Origin: Micromonospora sp. MA102
GTDB lineage: Bacteria > Actinomycetota > Actinomycetes > Mycobacteriales > Micromonosporaceae
Direction: 5' to 3'
Length of the DNA stretch: 64,000 bases
NCBI RefSeq assembly: GCF_025460765.1
Contig: NZ_JAMWEG010000017.1
Coordinates: 1-64,000, forward strand
In this document: piece by piece, positions 7,984-15,744 of the stretch
How the letters are laid out: each line of letters opens with the position of its first letter
How positions within the stretch are numbered: the stretch's first letter is position 1
Notes under the pieces: generated by a model
Databases searched by the model: none
What the model was told of the DNA's origin: nothing
What the model saw: the letters and a program-made list of their open reading frames with translations, nothing else
Translations under genes and position numbers: made by a program

Positions 7984-8880
7984 GAACTCCTAACAGAATA
8001 ATCTAGGGGTCTTGTCCTTGATGGATGATCGACTAGAGTGTTCGGCCGTGAGGAGGGGGGAGCAGCCGCCGTGGGTGGTCTCGGACGAGTTGTGGGCGGA
8101 GATCGAGCCGCTGCTGCCGCCCCGTCCACCGCGCAGGCACCGGTTCCCGGGCCGTAAGCCCCTCGATGACCGCAAGGTGTTGTGCGGGATCTTGTTCGTG
8201 CTCTACACGGCGATCCCGTGGGAGTACCTGCCCCAGGAACTCGGCTTCGGGTCGGGGATGACCTGTTGGCGTCGGTTGCGGGACTGGAACGAGGCCGGTG
8301 TGTGGCAGCGACTACACGAAGTCCTGCTCGGCAAACTACGGGCCGCGGACCAGCTGGACATGTCCCGGGCGGTGATCGACGGCTCCCACGTCCGGGCGCT
8401 CAAGGGCGGCCCAAAACCGGTCCGAGCCCGGTCGACCGCCGCCGCTCGGGCTCGAAACACCACGTCATCACCGACGCGGGCGGCATCCCCCTCGCCGTCA
8501 GCCTGACCGGCGGCAACCGCCACGACGTCACCCAACTGCTGCCCCTGGTCGACAAGATCCCACCCATCAGAGGCATCCGAGCACGACCCCGACAACGACC
8601 GAAGCAGCTCAACGCCGACCGCGGCTACGACTACGACTGCTACCGCCGGGACCTGCGAGCCAAGGGCATCACCCCGGTCATCGCCCGACGCGGCGTCGCC
8701 CACAGCTCCGGCCTCGGCACCCGACGCTGGGTCATCGAGCAGACCATCGCCCTGCTGCACTGGTTCCGTCGCCTACGCATCCGCTGGGAGGTCCGCGACG
8801 ACATCCACGAAGCCTTCCTCACCCTCGCCTGCGCCATCATCTGCTGGCGACGACTCCAACGCTCAAAGAGTTAGGAGTTC
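7984..8880 (+). mobile_element. Complete IS5-family insertion sequence (IS427/IS1031-like)
   Basis: 897 bases bounded by perfect 11-base inverted repeats GAACTCCTAAC (7984-7994) and GTTAGGAGTTC (8870-8880). A TAA triplet on both sides (7981-7983 and 8881-8883) is the likely target duplication. It carries one transposase in two overlapping frames. The element sits in the last codons of an older IS110 remnant, so it is the younger insertion. Confidence 0.9.
8021..8874 (+). CDS. IS5-family transposase, two frames joined by -1 frameshift
   Basis: The first frame begins MDDRLECSAVRRGEQPPWVV and carries the N-terminal DUF4096-like part (LWAEIEPLLPPRPPRR) and the first catalytic Asp region (SRAVIDGSHVRALKGG). 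The second frame continues with GPSPVDRRRSGSKHHVITDA, the NADRGYDYDCYRRDL segment (second Asp) and the third acidic region in the RRWVIEQTIALLHWFRRLR helix. The frames meet at a run of four A (8413-8416, codons CCA AAA), a typical site for programmed -1 slippage in IS5 elements. Both halves look intact, so the element may still be active. Confidence 0.85.
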
Positions 8881-9107
8881 TAAGCTGGGTCCCGGCGGGT
8901 CCGGGAAGTGACTTCTCCGAAGAGCTGGCTTGGGGATGCGAGTTGGTCACGCTGGAGTCAGTAGTCGTTCCCCGTTGTCCTCCCGGGCCCGCCGCCATGG
9001 CTGCCGCAGCGTCGTTGATCATTTTCCGGTAGACGATGTCGGACAGGCGTCGTTTCAGCGCGCGCATGGCTTCCATCGATGTCTTGCCGGAGGCTTTCTT
9101 CCGGGCG
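8881..9107 (-). pseudogene. IS110-family transposase, C-terminal remnant
   Basis: Reading leftward, the segment has the end of an IS110 transposase: SMEAMRALKRRLSDIVYRKM, then a glycine-rich stretch (GPGGQRGTTTDSS) and SSEKSLPGPA. This matches the conserved tail of the family. The N-terminal DEDD catalytic domain is absent; the sequence begins abruptly just past the stop of the neighbouring hydrolase. Its last codons are interrupted by the IS5 element. Confidence 0.75.
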
Positions 9108-9980
9108 TCAGTTGTCGTCGTCGAGGACGTCGCGCAGCTTGCGCGCGAAGGCCTCGGGTTGGCCGGGGTATCCGAACTCGCCACCGAGGAAGCCGCCGTG
9201 GTGGCTCGGGAACACGGTCGGCTGCTGGCCGAGCAGTTCGGCGGTGGCCACCGAGGTGCGTCCGGTGAAGATGCCCGCGGACTCCTCGCCTACGGCGATC
9301 ACGATGCGGGTCGGCGCCGCGGCCAGCGCCTCCAGGTCGGGGCGGTAGCTGCTGACCGCCCAGGACCGGTCCGACAGCAGCGGATCATCACGAGAGCCGT
9401 CGTCCTGGCTGGGCATGCCGAACTGGCCGGGATCCGGTGTGGGCAGGGCGAAGTAGTCGTCGGTGAACTCGCCTCGCCACGACGTCATGGCGATGAAGGC
9501 CGCCATGCCAGAATTCGACCCCTTCACCTCGTAGGCGTCCCGAACGCCGGCGCGGGCGCGCTCGGCAGCCTCGGCATCGGGCAACACCGGGATGAGTGGT
9601 GGCTCGTGGGCCACCAGGGTGCTCACGTCGTGGGGATAGGCCGCCACCAGCGCCAGCGCGGTCACCGCGCCGCCACTGCTGGCGAACATCTCGACCGGTC
9701 CAACACCCAGCGCCTCGATAACGGCGTGGACGTCGGCGGCCTGGACCGTGGGCGCATTGTCGACCCGGCCGTCCTTGCGGCTGCTGCGGCCAAGACCGCG
9801 TGGGTCATAGGTGACCACGGTGCGGTCGGGAAAGTGTGAGGCCAACGTGGTGAAGCCGCTGGCGTCGATCGGCTGGCCGATCATGAACAGCGGTGGACGT
9901 CCGTCGGCCGTCGGCAGCGGTCCGTGCACGTCGTAGACGATGTCGGCCTCGGCGGTCTCCAGTATGTGCGTGTTCGTCAT
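9108..9980 (-). CDS. Alpha/beta-hydrolase fold protein
   Basis: About 290 residues from ATG 9980. Oxyanion-strand region PPLFMIGQPIDASGF, then TVVTYDPRGLGRSSRKDG, nucleophile elbow MFASSGGAVTALAL (second Ser of ASSGG is the likely nucleophile) and catalytic His region FPSHHGGFLGG near the C-terminus. It is typical of actinomycete hydrolases of the haloalkane dehalogenase/esterase superfamily; the substrate is unknown. A GGAGG sits 13 bases before the start, rather far, so the exact start is uncertain. The gene is followed directly by IS110/IS5 debris, so any downstream partners may have been lost. Confidence 0.85.
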   Translation of the reverse strand: MTNTHILETAEADIVYDVHGPLPTADGRPPLFMIGQPIDASGFTTLASHFPDRTVVTYDPRGLGRSSRKDGRVDNAPTVQAADVHAVIEALGVGPVEMFASSGGAVTALALVAAYPHDVSTLVAHEPPLIPVLPDAEAAERARAGVRDAYEVKGSNSGMAAFIAMTSWRGEFTDDYFALPTPDPGQFGMPSQDDGSRDDPLLSDRSWAVSSYRPDLEALAAAPTRIVIAVGEESAGIFTGRTSVATAELLGQQPTVFPSHHGGFLGGEFGYPGQPEAFARKLRDVLDDDN

Positions 9981-10056
9981 GACAGTGTTGAATCCTCCCG
10001 TGGTGAACTCATCGATTCCTGCGCCCACGCGCCGGTACCGGTTCTGACAAAAAGTC

Positions 10057-10066
10057 GTTACGTAAC
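10057..10066. promoter_or_regulatory. Perfect 10-base palindrome upstream of the hydrolase gene
   Basis: GTTACGTAAC lies 77 bases upstream of the hydrolase start in a locally AT-richer stretch (TTCTGACAAAAAGTCGTTAC). It may be an operator (TetR-type regulators use such sites), but no regulator gene is adjacent. Confidence 0.3.
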
Positions 10067-10212
10067 CAGGCCCGGCACTTCATCCCTACCCGACTCCTGC
10101 CGAACCAGCCGTGTCACGGTCCCGGCAAGGTCGCAGTATGTCTGATTGATCCAGGGGTAGGGCGGTCGACGCTCGGCGGAAGATAAGTAGTTGCGCCTGC
10201 GTCAGGTTTGGG

Positions 10213-10437
10213 GTGATGCCTAAACTTCGCGTCGTGGCAATATGCCGGACCTACGCCGATGAGGGCGCCGCCAGAGCCTGGGCGCGGATCGAGGCTGCCC
10301 TGAATCGTATCCTTCCGGCTTCGCTGCGGCAGATCCCCGCGCCGGCCGAGGTTCGGGCAATCGATGCGATGGAGGCCGCTCTGGCGGTGGTGCTGCCGCC
10401 GGATTTCCGCGCCAGTCTCCGCATTCACAACGGAACG
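10213..10437 (+). pseudogene. SMI1/KNR4 (SUKH) family protein, N-terminal remnant
   Basis: From GTG 10213 the frame reads RAWARIEAALNRILPAS, then VRAIDAMEAALAVVLPPDFR and SLRIHNG, which is the conserved N-terminal part of SUKH proteins (acidic residues before LPxDFRASLxIHNG). The rest of the about 180-residue domain is missing; the frame ends after a short unrelated tail next to the DoxX gene. SUKH proteins often act as immunity proteins in polymorphic toxin systems, but no toxin remains here. Confidence 0.6.
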
Positions 10438-10475
10438 AAGTGGGTCACTCCTGCTCGGTCGGCCTGATCGAGCGT

Positions 10476-10916
10476 TCAGTTTCGGTGGAGAATGATCCGT
10501 GCGGCCGCCCTGGTTTGGGGCCATTGGCTGACGGCAACCGGGACGCTGATGACCAGGAATACAACGGGGGTGAGGGGGTTAGTGTGGAGAACCGTGATGT
10601 TGGTGACGGCCGCGCCGATCATGAGTGCGGTCAGGCCGAGTGCGGCGATTCCGGAAAGGACCGGGATCAGCACGCCGATCGCCGCCGCGAGTTCGAGGCT
10701 GCCGATCAAGTACCGCAATGACTGTCCGACTCCGATCTGGTCGAACATCGTCACCATGGCACTCGCGCCGCCGAATTTCATCAGTCCGGTGGCACCGAAC
10801 CCGAGGGCCAGGATCACTCGCAGACTCCATATGGCCACCGTCTGCGCGCGGCTGCGGACCGCGAAACGGTGTGGGTGGCGTGCCGAGGTGGCACTTGCTG
10901 GGTCATGGCTGGTCAC
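10476..10916 (-). CDS. DoxX family membrane protein
   Basis: A 146-residue integral membrane protein with four predicted spans. The first carries the DoxX pattern SLRVILALGFGATGLMKF; the later ones are YLIGSLELAAAIGVLIPV, ALGLTALMIGAAVTNITVL and LTPVVFLVISVPVAVSQW. It is the third gene of an ArsR-SRPBCC-DoxX operon (15-base gap), an arrangement common in actinomycetes. The biochemical role of these DoxX-like proteins is not established. Confidence 0.85.
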   Translation of the reverse strand: MTSHDPASATSARHPHRFAVRSRAQTVAIWSLRVILALGFGATGLMKFGGASAMVTMFDQIGVGQSLRYLIGSLELAAAIGVLIPVLSGIAALGLTALMIGAAVTNITVLHTNPLTPVVFLVISVPVAVSQWPQTRAAARIILHRN

Positions 10917-10931
10917 GGCGGACTCCCGGGG

Positions 10932-11459
10932 TCAGTGCGGCAGGGGGGTATCGGTTTCCAGCAGGCTCTTCAGGCCGCTGAGGACCCAGTTCCAGCCCCC
11001 GCCTGCGCCCTCGGCCTCGTGTTGTCCGGCGACAAGCTCGGCCAGTTTCGGTGCGCCCTCCAGTTCGTGGATGACCGTGAGCCGAGTGACCCCTGGGGCG
11101 GTTACCTCGATCTCGTGCGTCAGCCGAGTGAAGCCCTCCGCCGCGATCTGTGGGTCCATGAGCATCCGCCAGGTCTGTACCAATTTGTGCGGCGGGTCTG
11201 CCTCGATGACCTCGCCATCGACGCCCACATCGGGCACCTCGAATCCGCCAACGGCCCCGGCAGTGCGCATGTCCTCGCTGGTCACCGCCCGGTAGGCGCC
11301 GCCCGGGCGCAGGTCGTACTCGGCCAATACGCGGTAGCCGTACCGCTGGGTCCACTCTGGACGGGTGATCGCATCCCACACCGCTTGTTGGCTGGCTTTG
11401 ATGTACACCCGATAGACCTGCGTGGTCGTCTGGGTGCTTGTCTTTCTTGTCTCGGTCAT
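10932..11459 (-). CDS. SRPBCC / AHSA1-type ligand-binding protein
   Basis: A 175-residue START-like protein (Activator of Hsp90 ATPase homologue 1 superfamily). Hallmarks: VYIKASQQAVWDAITRPEWT at the N-terminus, GGAYRAVTSEDMRT, GEVIEADPPHKLVQTWRMLM and TRLTVIHELEGAPKLAELVA, ending in a C-terminal helix GGGWNWVLSGLKSLLETD. Its start overlaps the ArsR stop by four bases (11456-11459), so the two are translated together. Such pairs are frequent, and the SRPBCC protein probably binds a hydrophobic ligand. The true role is unknown. Confidence 0.9.
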   Translation of the reverse strand: MTETRKTSTQTTTQVYRVYIKASQQAVWDAITRPEWTQRYGYRVLAEYDLRPGGAYRAVTSEDMRTAGAVGGFEVPDVGVDGEVIEADPPHKLVQTWRMLMDPQIAAEGFTRLTHEIEVTAPGVTRLTVIHELEGAPKLAELVAGQHEAEGAGGGWNWVLSGLKSLLETDTPLPH

Positions 11460-11776
11460 TGCTGCTCCTCAAGGTCGTGTTTGAGTTTGGTGAGTGCCGA
11501 CACCTGGCGTTGGGTGTATTTGCTGACCCAGCGATCGTGAATGAGCTGGATCGGTACCGGGTTGAGGAAATGCAGCTTCTCCCTGCCCGACCGGCGGGTG
11601 ATCACCAGCCCGGCCTCTTCCAGGACCTGTAGGTGCTTCATGACCCCGAACCGGGTCATCTCCAGCTCCGACTCCAGCTCGGTGAGCGTCCGGCCATCAC
11701 GCTCGAAAAGCCGGTCCAGCAGGCGGCGCCGCGTGGGGGCGGCGAGCGCCTTGAACACCAGGTCGTCGGTCACCAC
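11456..11776 (-). CDS. ArsR-family regulator
   Basis: A 106-residue winged-helix protein: VFKALAAPTRRRLLDRLFER, recognition helix EMTRFGVMKHLQVLEEAGL and wing VITRRSGREKLHFLNPVPIQ. It belongs to the ArsR group that is coupled to SRPBCC genes. Two GTG codons in tandem (11776 and 11773) can start it. Two adjacent 16-base inverted repeats lie 11 bases upstream and are very likely its own operator, so the operon is probably autorepressed. Confidence 0.92.
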   Translation of the reverse strand: MVTDDLVFKALAAPTRRRLLDRLFERDGRTLTELESELEMTRFGVMKHLQVLEEAGLVITRRSGREKLHFLNPVPIQLIHDRWVSKYTQRQVSALTKLKHDLEEQQ

Positions 11777-11786
11777 GGCAGCCTAG

Positions 11787-11818
11787 GTGACCATCTGGTC
11801 ACGTGTCAAACTGGTCAC
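11787..11818. promoter_or_regulatory. Tandem ArsR operator sites
   Basis: Site 1 (11787-11802) is the perfect palindrome GTGACCATCTGGTCAC with 7-base arms. Site 2 (11803-11818, GTGTCAAACTGGTCAC) abuts it and has one perfect half TGGTCAC. They lie just upstream of the ArsR start codon. Confidence 0.65.
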
Positions 11819-11864
11819 ATGTTCACTTGGCATCGACTAGCCGAGACGAGGATGTGCGTGCCAT

Positions 11865-12599
11865 TCAGCTCTTCGCTGCGGCGACGATCGCGGTTGTGGC
11901 ACTGGCGACCAGCAGGATGGTCACGAGTCCTTGGGCGCAACGAGCAGGCAGTCGTCCGGCCGCTCGCTCGCCGAAATGACGGCCGGCTAAGGCGAGAGGC
12001 CAGCCCGCGCCAGCGGTGATCAAAGAATGCGTGGTTACGGATCCGGCGGCACCGAGCAGGACGAGGCTGACGATTCCGCTGGCGAAGAACACCCATGCGA
12101 GGGTCGCTCGCAGTCGGTACCCGGAGATGTCTTGCAGCTGCAGTGCAATCACCAGCGGAGGTCCGTTCGTCCCCGTGCTGGTCGACAGGATTCCGGCACA
12201 GGCACCTCCGATCAGGTCGAGAAGGCGCCCACGATGGCCGACGCGGATCCCCTTGATCACCGCCACCGTTAGGCTGAGGACCACGACCCCGACGAGTCCC
12301 TGTAGTACCCGGTCGCTCAGCACTGACAGCAGCCAGATGCCGGCTGGCGCGGTTGTCGAGGCAGCCACCACCATCCGGATCGCGGCCGCACGACTGGCGG
12401 CACGCCGATGACGTAGCGACGACCAGGCAGTTATCGGTAGGGCGATGAGGCAAAGAGCCACGACTGACTCCTGGGGACCCACGACCACTGCGAGCAAGGG
12501 CGCAGCGACCAGCGCGAACCCGAACCCGGTGATCCCCTGTGCGAAGGCCGCCGCCAGGGCAATTGCTGACACTTCCAGCAGATTTACCGAAATCCCCAA
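11865..12599 (-). CDS. Sulfite exporter TauE/SafE family permease
   Basis: About 244 residues with eight hydrophobic segments and family hallmarks: the N-terminal SAIALAAAFAQGITGFGFAL repeat and the matching second-half GGACAGILSTSTGTNGPPLV. These carriers export sulfite or small organosulfonates; the real substrate is unknown. The start is uncertain: a TTG at 12599 lies directly after the upstream stop (12601), while the frame is open further to 12659. It is encoded right after a YciI gene and shares its divergent promoter with a Crp-type regulator. Confidence 0.85.
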   Translation of the reverse strand: MGISVNLLEVSAIALAAAFAQGITGFGFALVAAPLLAVVVGPQESVVALCLIALPITAWSSLRHRRAASRAAAIRMVVAASTTAPAGIWLLSVLSDRVLQGLVGVVVLSLTVAVIKGIRVGHRGRLLDLIGGACAGILSTSTGTNGPPLVIALQLQDISGYRLRATLAWVFFASGIVSLVLLGAAGSVTTHSLITAGAGWPLALAGRHFGERAAGRLPARCAQGLVTILLVASATTAIVAAAKS

Positions 12600-12600
12600 T

Positions 12601-12879
12601 TCAGCGCTCGTCCGCCACACCTGGGCCCAGGATGGGACACCATTGGCGCAGGGAGACAACCGTAACGCCGGCAGTGGTGAAGTACGGGTCCTCCACCATG
12701 ATCCGATCCAGCCTGGCGGGGTCGACGGTGAAGATCAGCAATGCTCCCGAATCGTCCTCCCAGGGGCCGGCCAGGAGCAGCTCGCCCTGCTCGTGCAGCG
12801 CGCGCAACCGGTCCCGGTGAGCGGGCCGCGCCGCCAGGCGAGCGGGGGCGTCGGTGAAAGACAGTTCAACGCAGATCAT
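12601..12879 (-). CDS. YciI-like protein
   Basis: A 92-residue ferredoxin-like-fold protein: ELSFTDAPARLAARPAHRD, the conserved RLRALHEQGELLLAGPWED, then FTVDPARLDRIMVEDPYFTT. The DxxxE/H pattern of YciI domains (HRDRLRALHEQG and EDPYFTTAGV) is present. I start it at ATG 12879. YciI proteins are small, possibly catalytic, proteins of ill-defined role. It is the first gene of a short operon with the TauE permease. Confidence 0.85.
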   Translation of the reverse strand: MICVELSFTDAPARLAARPAHRDRLRALHEQGELLLAGPWEDDSGALLIFTVDPARLDRIMVEDPYFTTAGVTVVSLRQWCPILGPGVADER

Positions 12880-12914
12880 GGGATCGGACGGTATCGACTG
12901 CCCGGCCGCCCTGC

Positions 12915-12930
12915 TGTATCGCGAGATACA
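12915..12930. promoter_or_regulatory. Candidate Crp/Fnr-type operator in divergent spacer
   Basis: TGTATC, four bases, GATACA: a 16-base site with perfect 6-base arms, the size and style of a Crp/Fnr box. It sits between the YciI start (12879) and the Crp-family gene start (12941), so it could serve both directions. Confidence 0.55.
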
Positions 12931-12940
12931 CTCACGCGAC

Positions 12941-13612
12941 ATGGGCAGCAAACAACTGGCAGCGGTGCCGCTGTTCTCAATGCTGGACAAAGCCCGCCTC
13001 GGGTGGCTCGCCGATCAGTGCCCGCCGCAGGAACTACCCGCAGGCGCCGTCGTTGCCCACTTCGGCGACCCGGCCCAACACCTCGTCGTCCTCGAACACG
13101 GAACCCTGTCCGCCGTCTACGACACCAGGGACGGCTCAAGGGTCCGCTTCGCGACAGTGACCAGGCCCTGCGTGATCGACAAAGCCGCAGTGCTCGACAG
13201 CGGGGCGCACACCGCCACTTGGACCGCGTTGACCCCCTGCCGGATCCGGTTCCTGCCCGCGAACCTCCTGCGCGGACTCATCGACGAGGTGCCGACGCTA
13301 CGCGACCACGTACTGCGCCACCTATCAGCGCAGGTAAACCATGACCGGCGGGCCCGGGTCCGCACCGCCACGCCGCAGCCCGTCGTTCAGATCGCAGACT
13401 GGATCCTCGAGGCCGGGCGGCAACACGGTAGCCGGATCAGACTCCCCGCAGCCCAGCAAGGACTCGGCGAGGAGATCGGACTCTCGCGGGTCACCGTCAA
13501 CCGCGCCCTGCGCGTCCTCGCCGAAACAGGCGCCATCCGCGTCGAACCCGGGGCCATCGTGGTGCTAGATCCCAGGCGACTCAGCGCCGCAACCGACCGC
13601 ACCAGCCGGTAG
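12941..13612 (+). CDS. Crp/Fnr-family transcriptional regulator
   Basis: About 223 residues from ATG 12941 (the frame is open to 12854, but that would swallow the operator). N-terminal cyclic-nucleotide-binding-like barrel: VPLFSMLDKARLGWLADQCP, GAVVAHFGDPAQHLVVLEHG, TLSAVYDTRDGSR. A long helix follows, then a C-terminal winged HTH with GLGEEIGLSRVTVNRALRVL as the DNA-reading part. There is no Cys cluster, so it is not an Fe-S FNR. It probably controls the divergent YciI-TauE pair and itself. Confidence 0.9.
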   Translation: MGSKQLAAVPLFSMLDKARLGWLADQCPPQELPAGAVVAHFGDPAQHLVVLEHGTLSAVYDTRDGSRVRFATVTRPCVIDKAAVLDSGAHTATWTALTPCRIRFLPANLLRGLIDEVPTLRDHVLRHLSAQVNHDRRARVRTATPQPVVQIADWILEAGRQHGSRIRLPAAQQGLGEEIGLSRVTVNRALRVLAETGAIRVEPGAIVVLDPRRLSAATDRTSR

Positions 13613-13679
13613 CCCCGGGGTGTTGCTGCAGCCGCGGCTGCCCCGGTGTCGGCATCTGAAAGGCGATCCACTGAGCCAG

Positions 13680-13723
13680 CGCCAGGTCATTCGGACCAGA
13701 CACCCGGTCCGAATGACCTGGCG
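13680..13723. terminator. 18-bp perfect inverted repeat, strong hairpin
   Basis: Arms at 13680-13697 (CGCCAGGTCATTCGGACC) and 13706-13723 match perfectly as reverse complements, with an 8-base loop. It follows the Crp gene by 67 bases and may be its terminator, though there is no T-run. It is longer than other terminators here and could also be the end of a lost element, since IS6 remnant sequence begins about 110 bases later. A shorter 14-base palindrome GCAGCCGCGGCTGC lies at 13627-13640. Confidence 0.5.
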
Positions 13724-13835
13724 ACGAGGCAGCGTGGCCATCTTTAGGGTCCTACTCGGAATTTGGCAAGAGCTGATTCGATGTCGAGACCCAGAGGGCC
13801 CTCACCGCCGTGGCGGGCGTACTGACGCTGGCCAC

Positions 13836-13997
13836 GGCTTCGTTGCGTTGAGCGTTAGCGTGATCGAGGCAGACTTGAGCGGTGAAGTCCTTGACCCGCT
13901 CTCGGCCGTGGCTGCCGCCAGGTCCGCGTTCGCCGGGTTCCGGTTCCCGCCGGAGGTGATCGTGGCCGCGGTCCGTTGCTATCTGCGGTTCAACCTC
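13836..13997 (+). pseudogene. IS6-family element, 5' remnant
   Basis: About 160 bases align by eye with the left end and first transposase codons of the IS6 pseudogene at 56821: the end sequence CGTTGCGTTGAGCGTTAGC, then codons for FAGFRFPPEVIVAAVRCYLR. Similarity stops at 13997. The frame continues to 14153 as an unrelated 51-codon tail (EVAHDFLDEASVRAMVDRMM) that could be the 3' end of another truncated gene. It has the same orientation as the copy at 56.8 kb. Confidence 0.6.
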
Positions 13998-14187
13998 GGC
14001 GGCGACGGAGAGCAGGAGGTCGCGCACGACTTCCTAGATGAAGCATCTGTGCGGGCGATGGTTGACCGGATGATGAGGACCGCGGCCGGCACCACCTGCC
14101 GGGATCTCACGGAGGCCGTCCGGCAGGAGTCCAACCGCCGGAAGGCCCACTAGGTCGGGGCATCATGTCGTCAGGGAGTCGGCACGG

Positions 14188-14922
14188 CTATGGATGCTCG
14201 TCGGGTCGGTACGCTGCGAGGAACGCCTCGACGCCGCTGTCTGCGAGCCGGTCCAGTTCGGGGCCGGAGGGAATGGCTCCTTCGCCTTCGAACATGACCC
14301 GGTCCAGCGTCGCGCCGACGATGAGGAAGGCGAAGTGCTGGGCTGCCCTTTCGGCATCGCCGATGCGCAGCCGCCCCTGGCCGGCAAGGTCGGCGAATGC
14401 TGCCGCGATGGCCGTGAGCACGTGGCCCGGGGCTCGCCGGTGGTACTCGCGGGCCAGGTCGGGAAACCGTGCCGACTCCGCGCTGATCAGGCGGCGCAGG
14501 CGCACCACTGGGAGCCGGGTCACCGCCGCCATATGCTGGCGAGCCAGCTCGCGTAGCGCCGTGGAAAGGTCGTCGGCGTGGCGGAGTGGCGCGATGATCT
14601 CGTTGGCGAACTGCTCCGCGGTGGCGGTGACCCCGAGCACGATCTCGGTGAACAGCCGCTCCTTGTCGGCGAAGTTGTTGTAGACGGTCCTCTTCGACAC
14701 CGCGGCCCGGGCGGCGATGTCGTCGACGCTGGTGTCTACGTAGCCGCGTTCCAGGAACAGGGCCGTCGCGGCCTGCACGATCGCGGCCCGACTGCGTAGC
14801 GCTCGGGGGTCCTGCGAGCGGTCATCCCGCGCTGACCCGTCCGGCGTGGGCGCGCGGTCCGGCCGCCGCAACGACACCCGTACCAGCAGGTCGGCATCAC
14901 TGTTCGCCTCGGATCCAGTCAT
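14188..14922 (-). CDS. TetR-family transcriptional regulator
   Basis: A 244-residue protein. ATG 14922 follows GGCGAGGAC; an upstream in-frame start exists but lacks this site. Residues 1-38 are a disordered leader. The HTH region is SRAAIVQAATALFLERGYVD, then VDDIAARAAVSKRTVYNNFA, followed by DKERLFTEIVLG. The C-terminal domain resembles TetR_C types found in multidrug and lipid regulators (LISAESARFPDLAREYHRRA). A long imperfect palindrome lies in the divergent promoter with the DUF998 gene, which is therefore its probable target. Confidence 0.92.
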   Translation of the reverse strand: MTGSEANSDADLLVRVSLRRPDRAPTPDGSARDDRSQDPRALRSRAAIVQAATALFLERGYVDTSVDDIAARAAVSKRTVYNNFADKERLFTEIVLGVTATAEQFANEIIAPLRHADDLSTALRELARQHMAAVTRLPVVRLRRLISAESARFPDLAREYHRRAPGHVLTAIAAAFADLAGQGRLRIGDAERAAQHFAFLIVGATLDRVMFEGEGAIPSGPELDRLADSGVEAFLAAYRPDEHP

Positions 14923-14949
14923 GTCCTCGCCGCCCCTTCGACTCTGTTG

Positions 14950-14982
14950 CACTGATCAGTACCGCCCGGGTACTGTTCAGTG
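14950..14982. promoter_or_regulatory. TetR operator between divergent genes
   Basis: CACTGATCAGTACC (14950-14963) and GGGTACTGTTCAGTG (14968-14982) are inverted repeats with one mismatch in about 14 positions around a 4-base centre. They lie between the TetR start (14922) and the DUF998 start (15007). Confidence 0.65.
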
Positions 14983-15006
14983 TAGTACCCGAGAGAGGAA
15001 TGCACC

Positions 15007-15744
15007 ATGACCGTCGAGACCGCGATCGACCCCGGGTCCGCCGCCCCCGGCGCCCGCGCCGGCCGGGTGTGCAACCGCCCAGCCGCCGTGACCCGCTCCC
15101 TGCTCGGCTACGGCCCGCTCGCCGGCGCCTGCTACCTGGCATCGGGCCTGGCCCAGGCGCTGACCCGCGACGGCTTCGACCTGCGTCGGCACGACCTGAG
15201 CCTGCTCGCCAACGGGCCGCTCGGCTGGATCCAGATCCTCACCCTGGTACTCACCGGCCTGATGACGATCACCTCCGCCGTCGGGCTGTTCCGCGCGCTG
15301 CCGCGGGGCCGCGCCGCCGCGTGGGCGGCGAGCCTGCTGTCGGCCTACGGCCTGGCGCTCGTGGCCGCCGGCATGTTCGTCGCCGACCCCATGAACGGCT
15401 TCCCGGTGGGCACGCCGGACGGCCCGCCCAGGCAGGTGACGCTTCACGGCCTCCTGCACATCGCTGCCGGCGGGATCGGGTTCGTGTGCCTGGTCGCGGC
15501 CGCGTTCGTCCTGGCCCGCCTCTTCAGCCGGAACAGTCGGCGCGGCTGGGCGTGGGCCTCACTCGGGGCCGGCCTGGTAGTGCTGGCCGGCTTCCTCGGC
15601 GTGGCCACCGGATCGGCGTCCTCCCTCGCCGTCCTGGGGCTGTGGATCGGCGTGGTCACCGGCTGGGGGTGGATCGCTGCGGTCTGTGTCCACCTCTACC
15701 GGCGCACGCCCGACCCGAGGCAGCCGCGCGACCGAGCCGCATAA
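15007..15744 (+). CDS. DUF998 family membrane protein
   Basis: A 245-residue integral membrane protein with about six spans (for example LLGYGPLAGACYLASGLAQA, IQILTLVLTGLMTITSAVGL and LHGLLHIAAGGIGFVCLVAA). The LxHDLSLLANGPLGWIQ and PMNGFPVGTPDG loops are typical of DUF998. GAGAGAGGA precedes the ATG. Biochemical role unknown; the divergent TetR gene and operator suggest induction by a small hydrophobic compound. A second, truncated DUF998 gene lies at 17661. Confidence 0.85.
   Translation: MTVETAIDPGSAAPGARAGRVCNRPAAVTRSLLGYGPLAGACYLASGLAQALTRDGFDLRRHDLSLLANGPLGWIQILTLVLTGLMTITSAVGLFRALPRGRAAAWAASLLSAYGLALVAAGMFVADPMNGFPVGTPDGPPRQVTLHGLLHIAAGGIGFVCLVAAAFVLARLFSRNSRRGWAWASLGAGLVVLAGFLGVATGSASSLAVLGLWIGVVTGWGWIAAVCVHLYRRTPDPRQPRDRAA

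Noticed and set aside
12113..12659. TauE permease starting at the first in-frame start (12659)
   Set aside because: That start lies inside the YciI gene and adds a polar segment before the first membrane helix. The TTG at 12599 fits better, though it is not proven.
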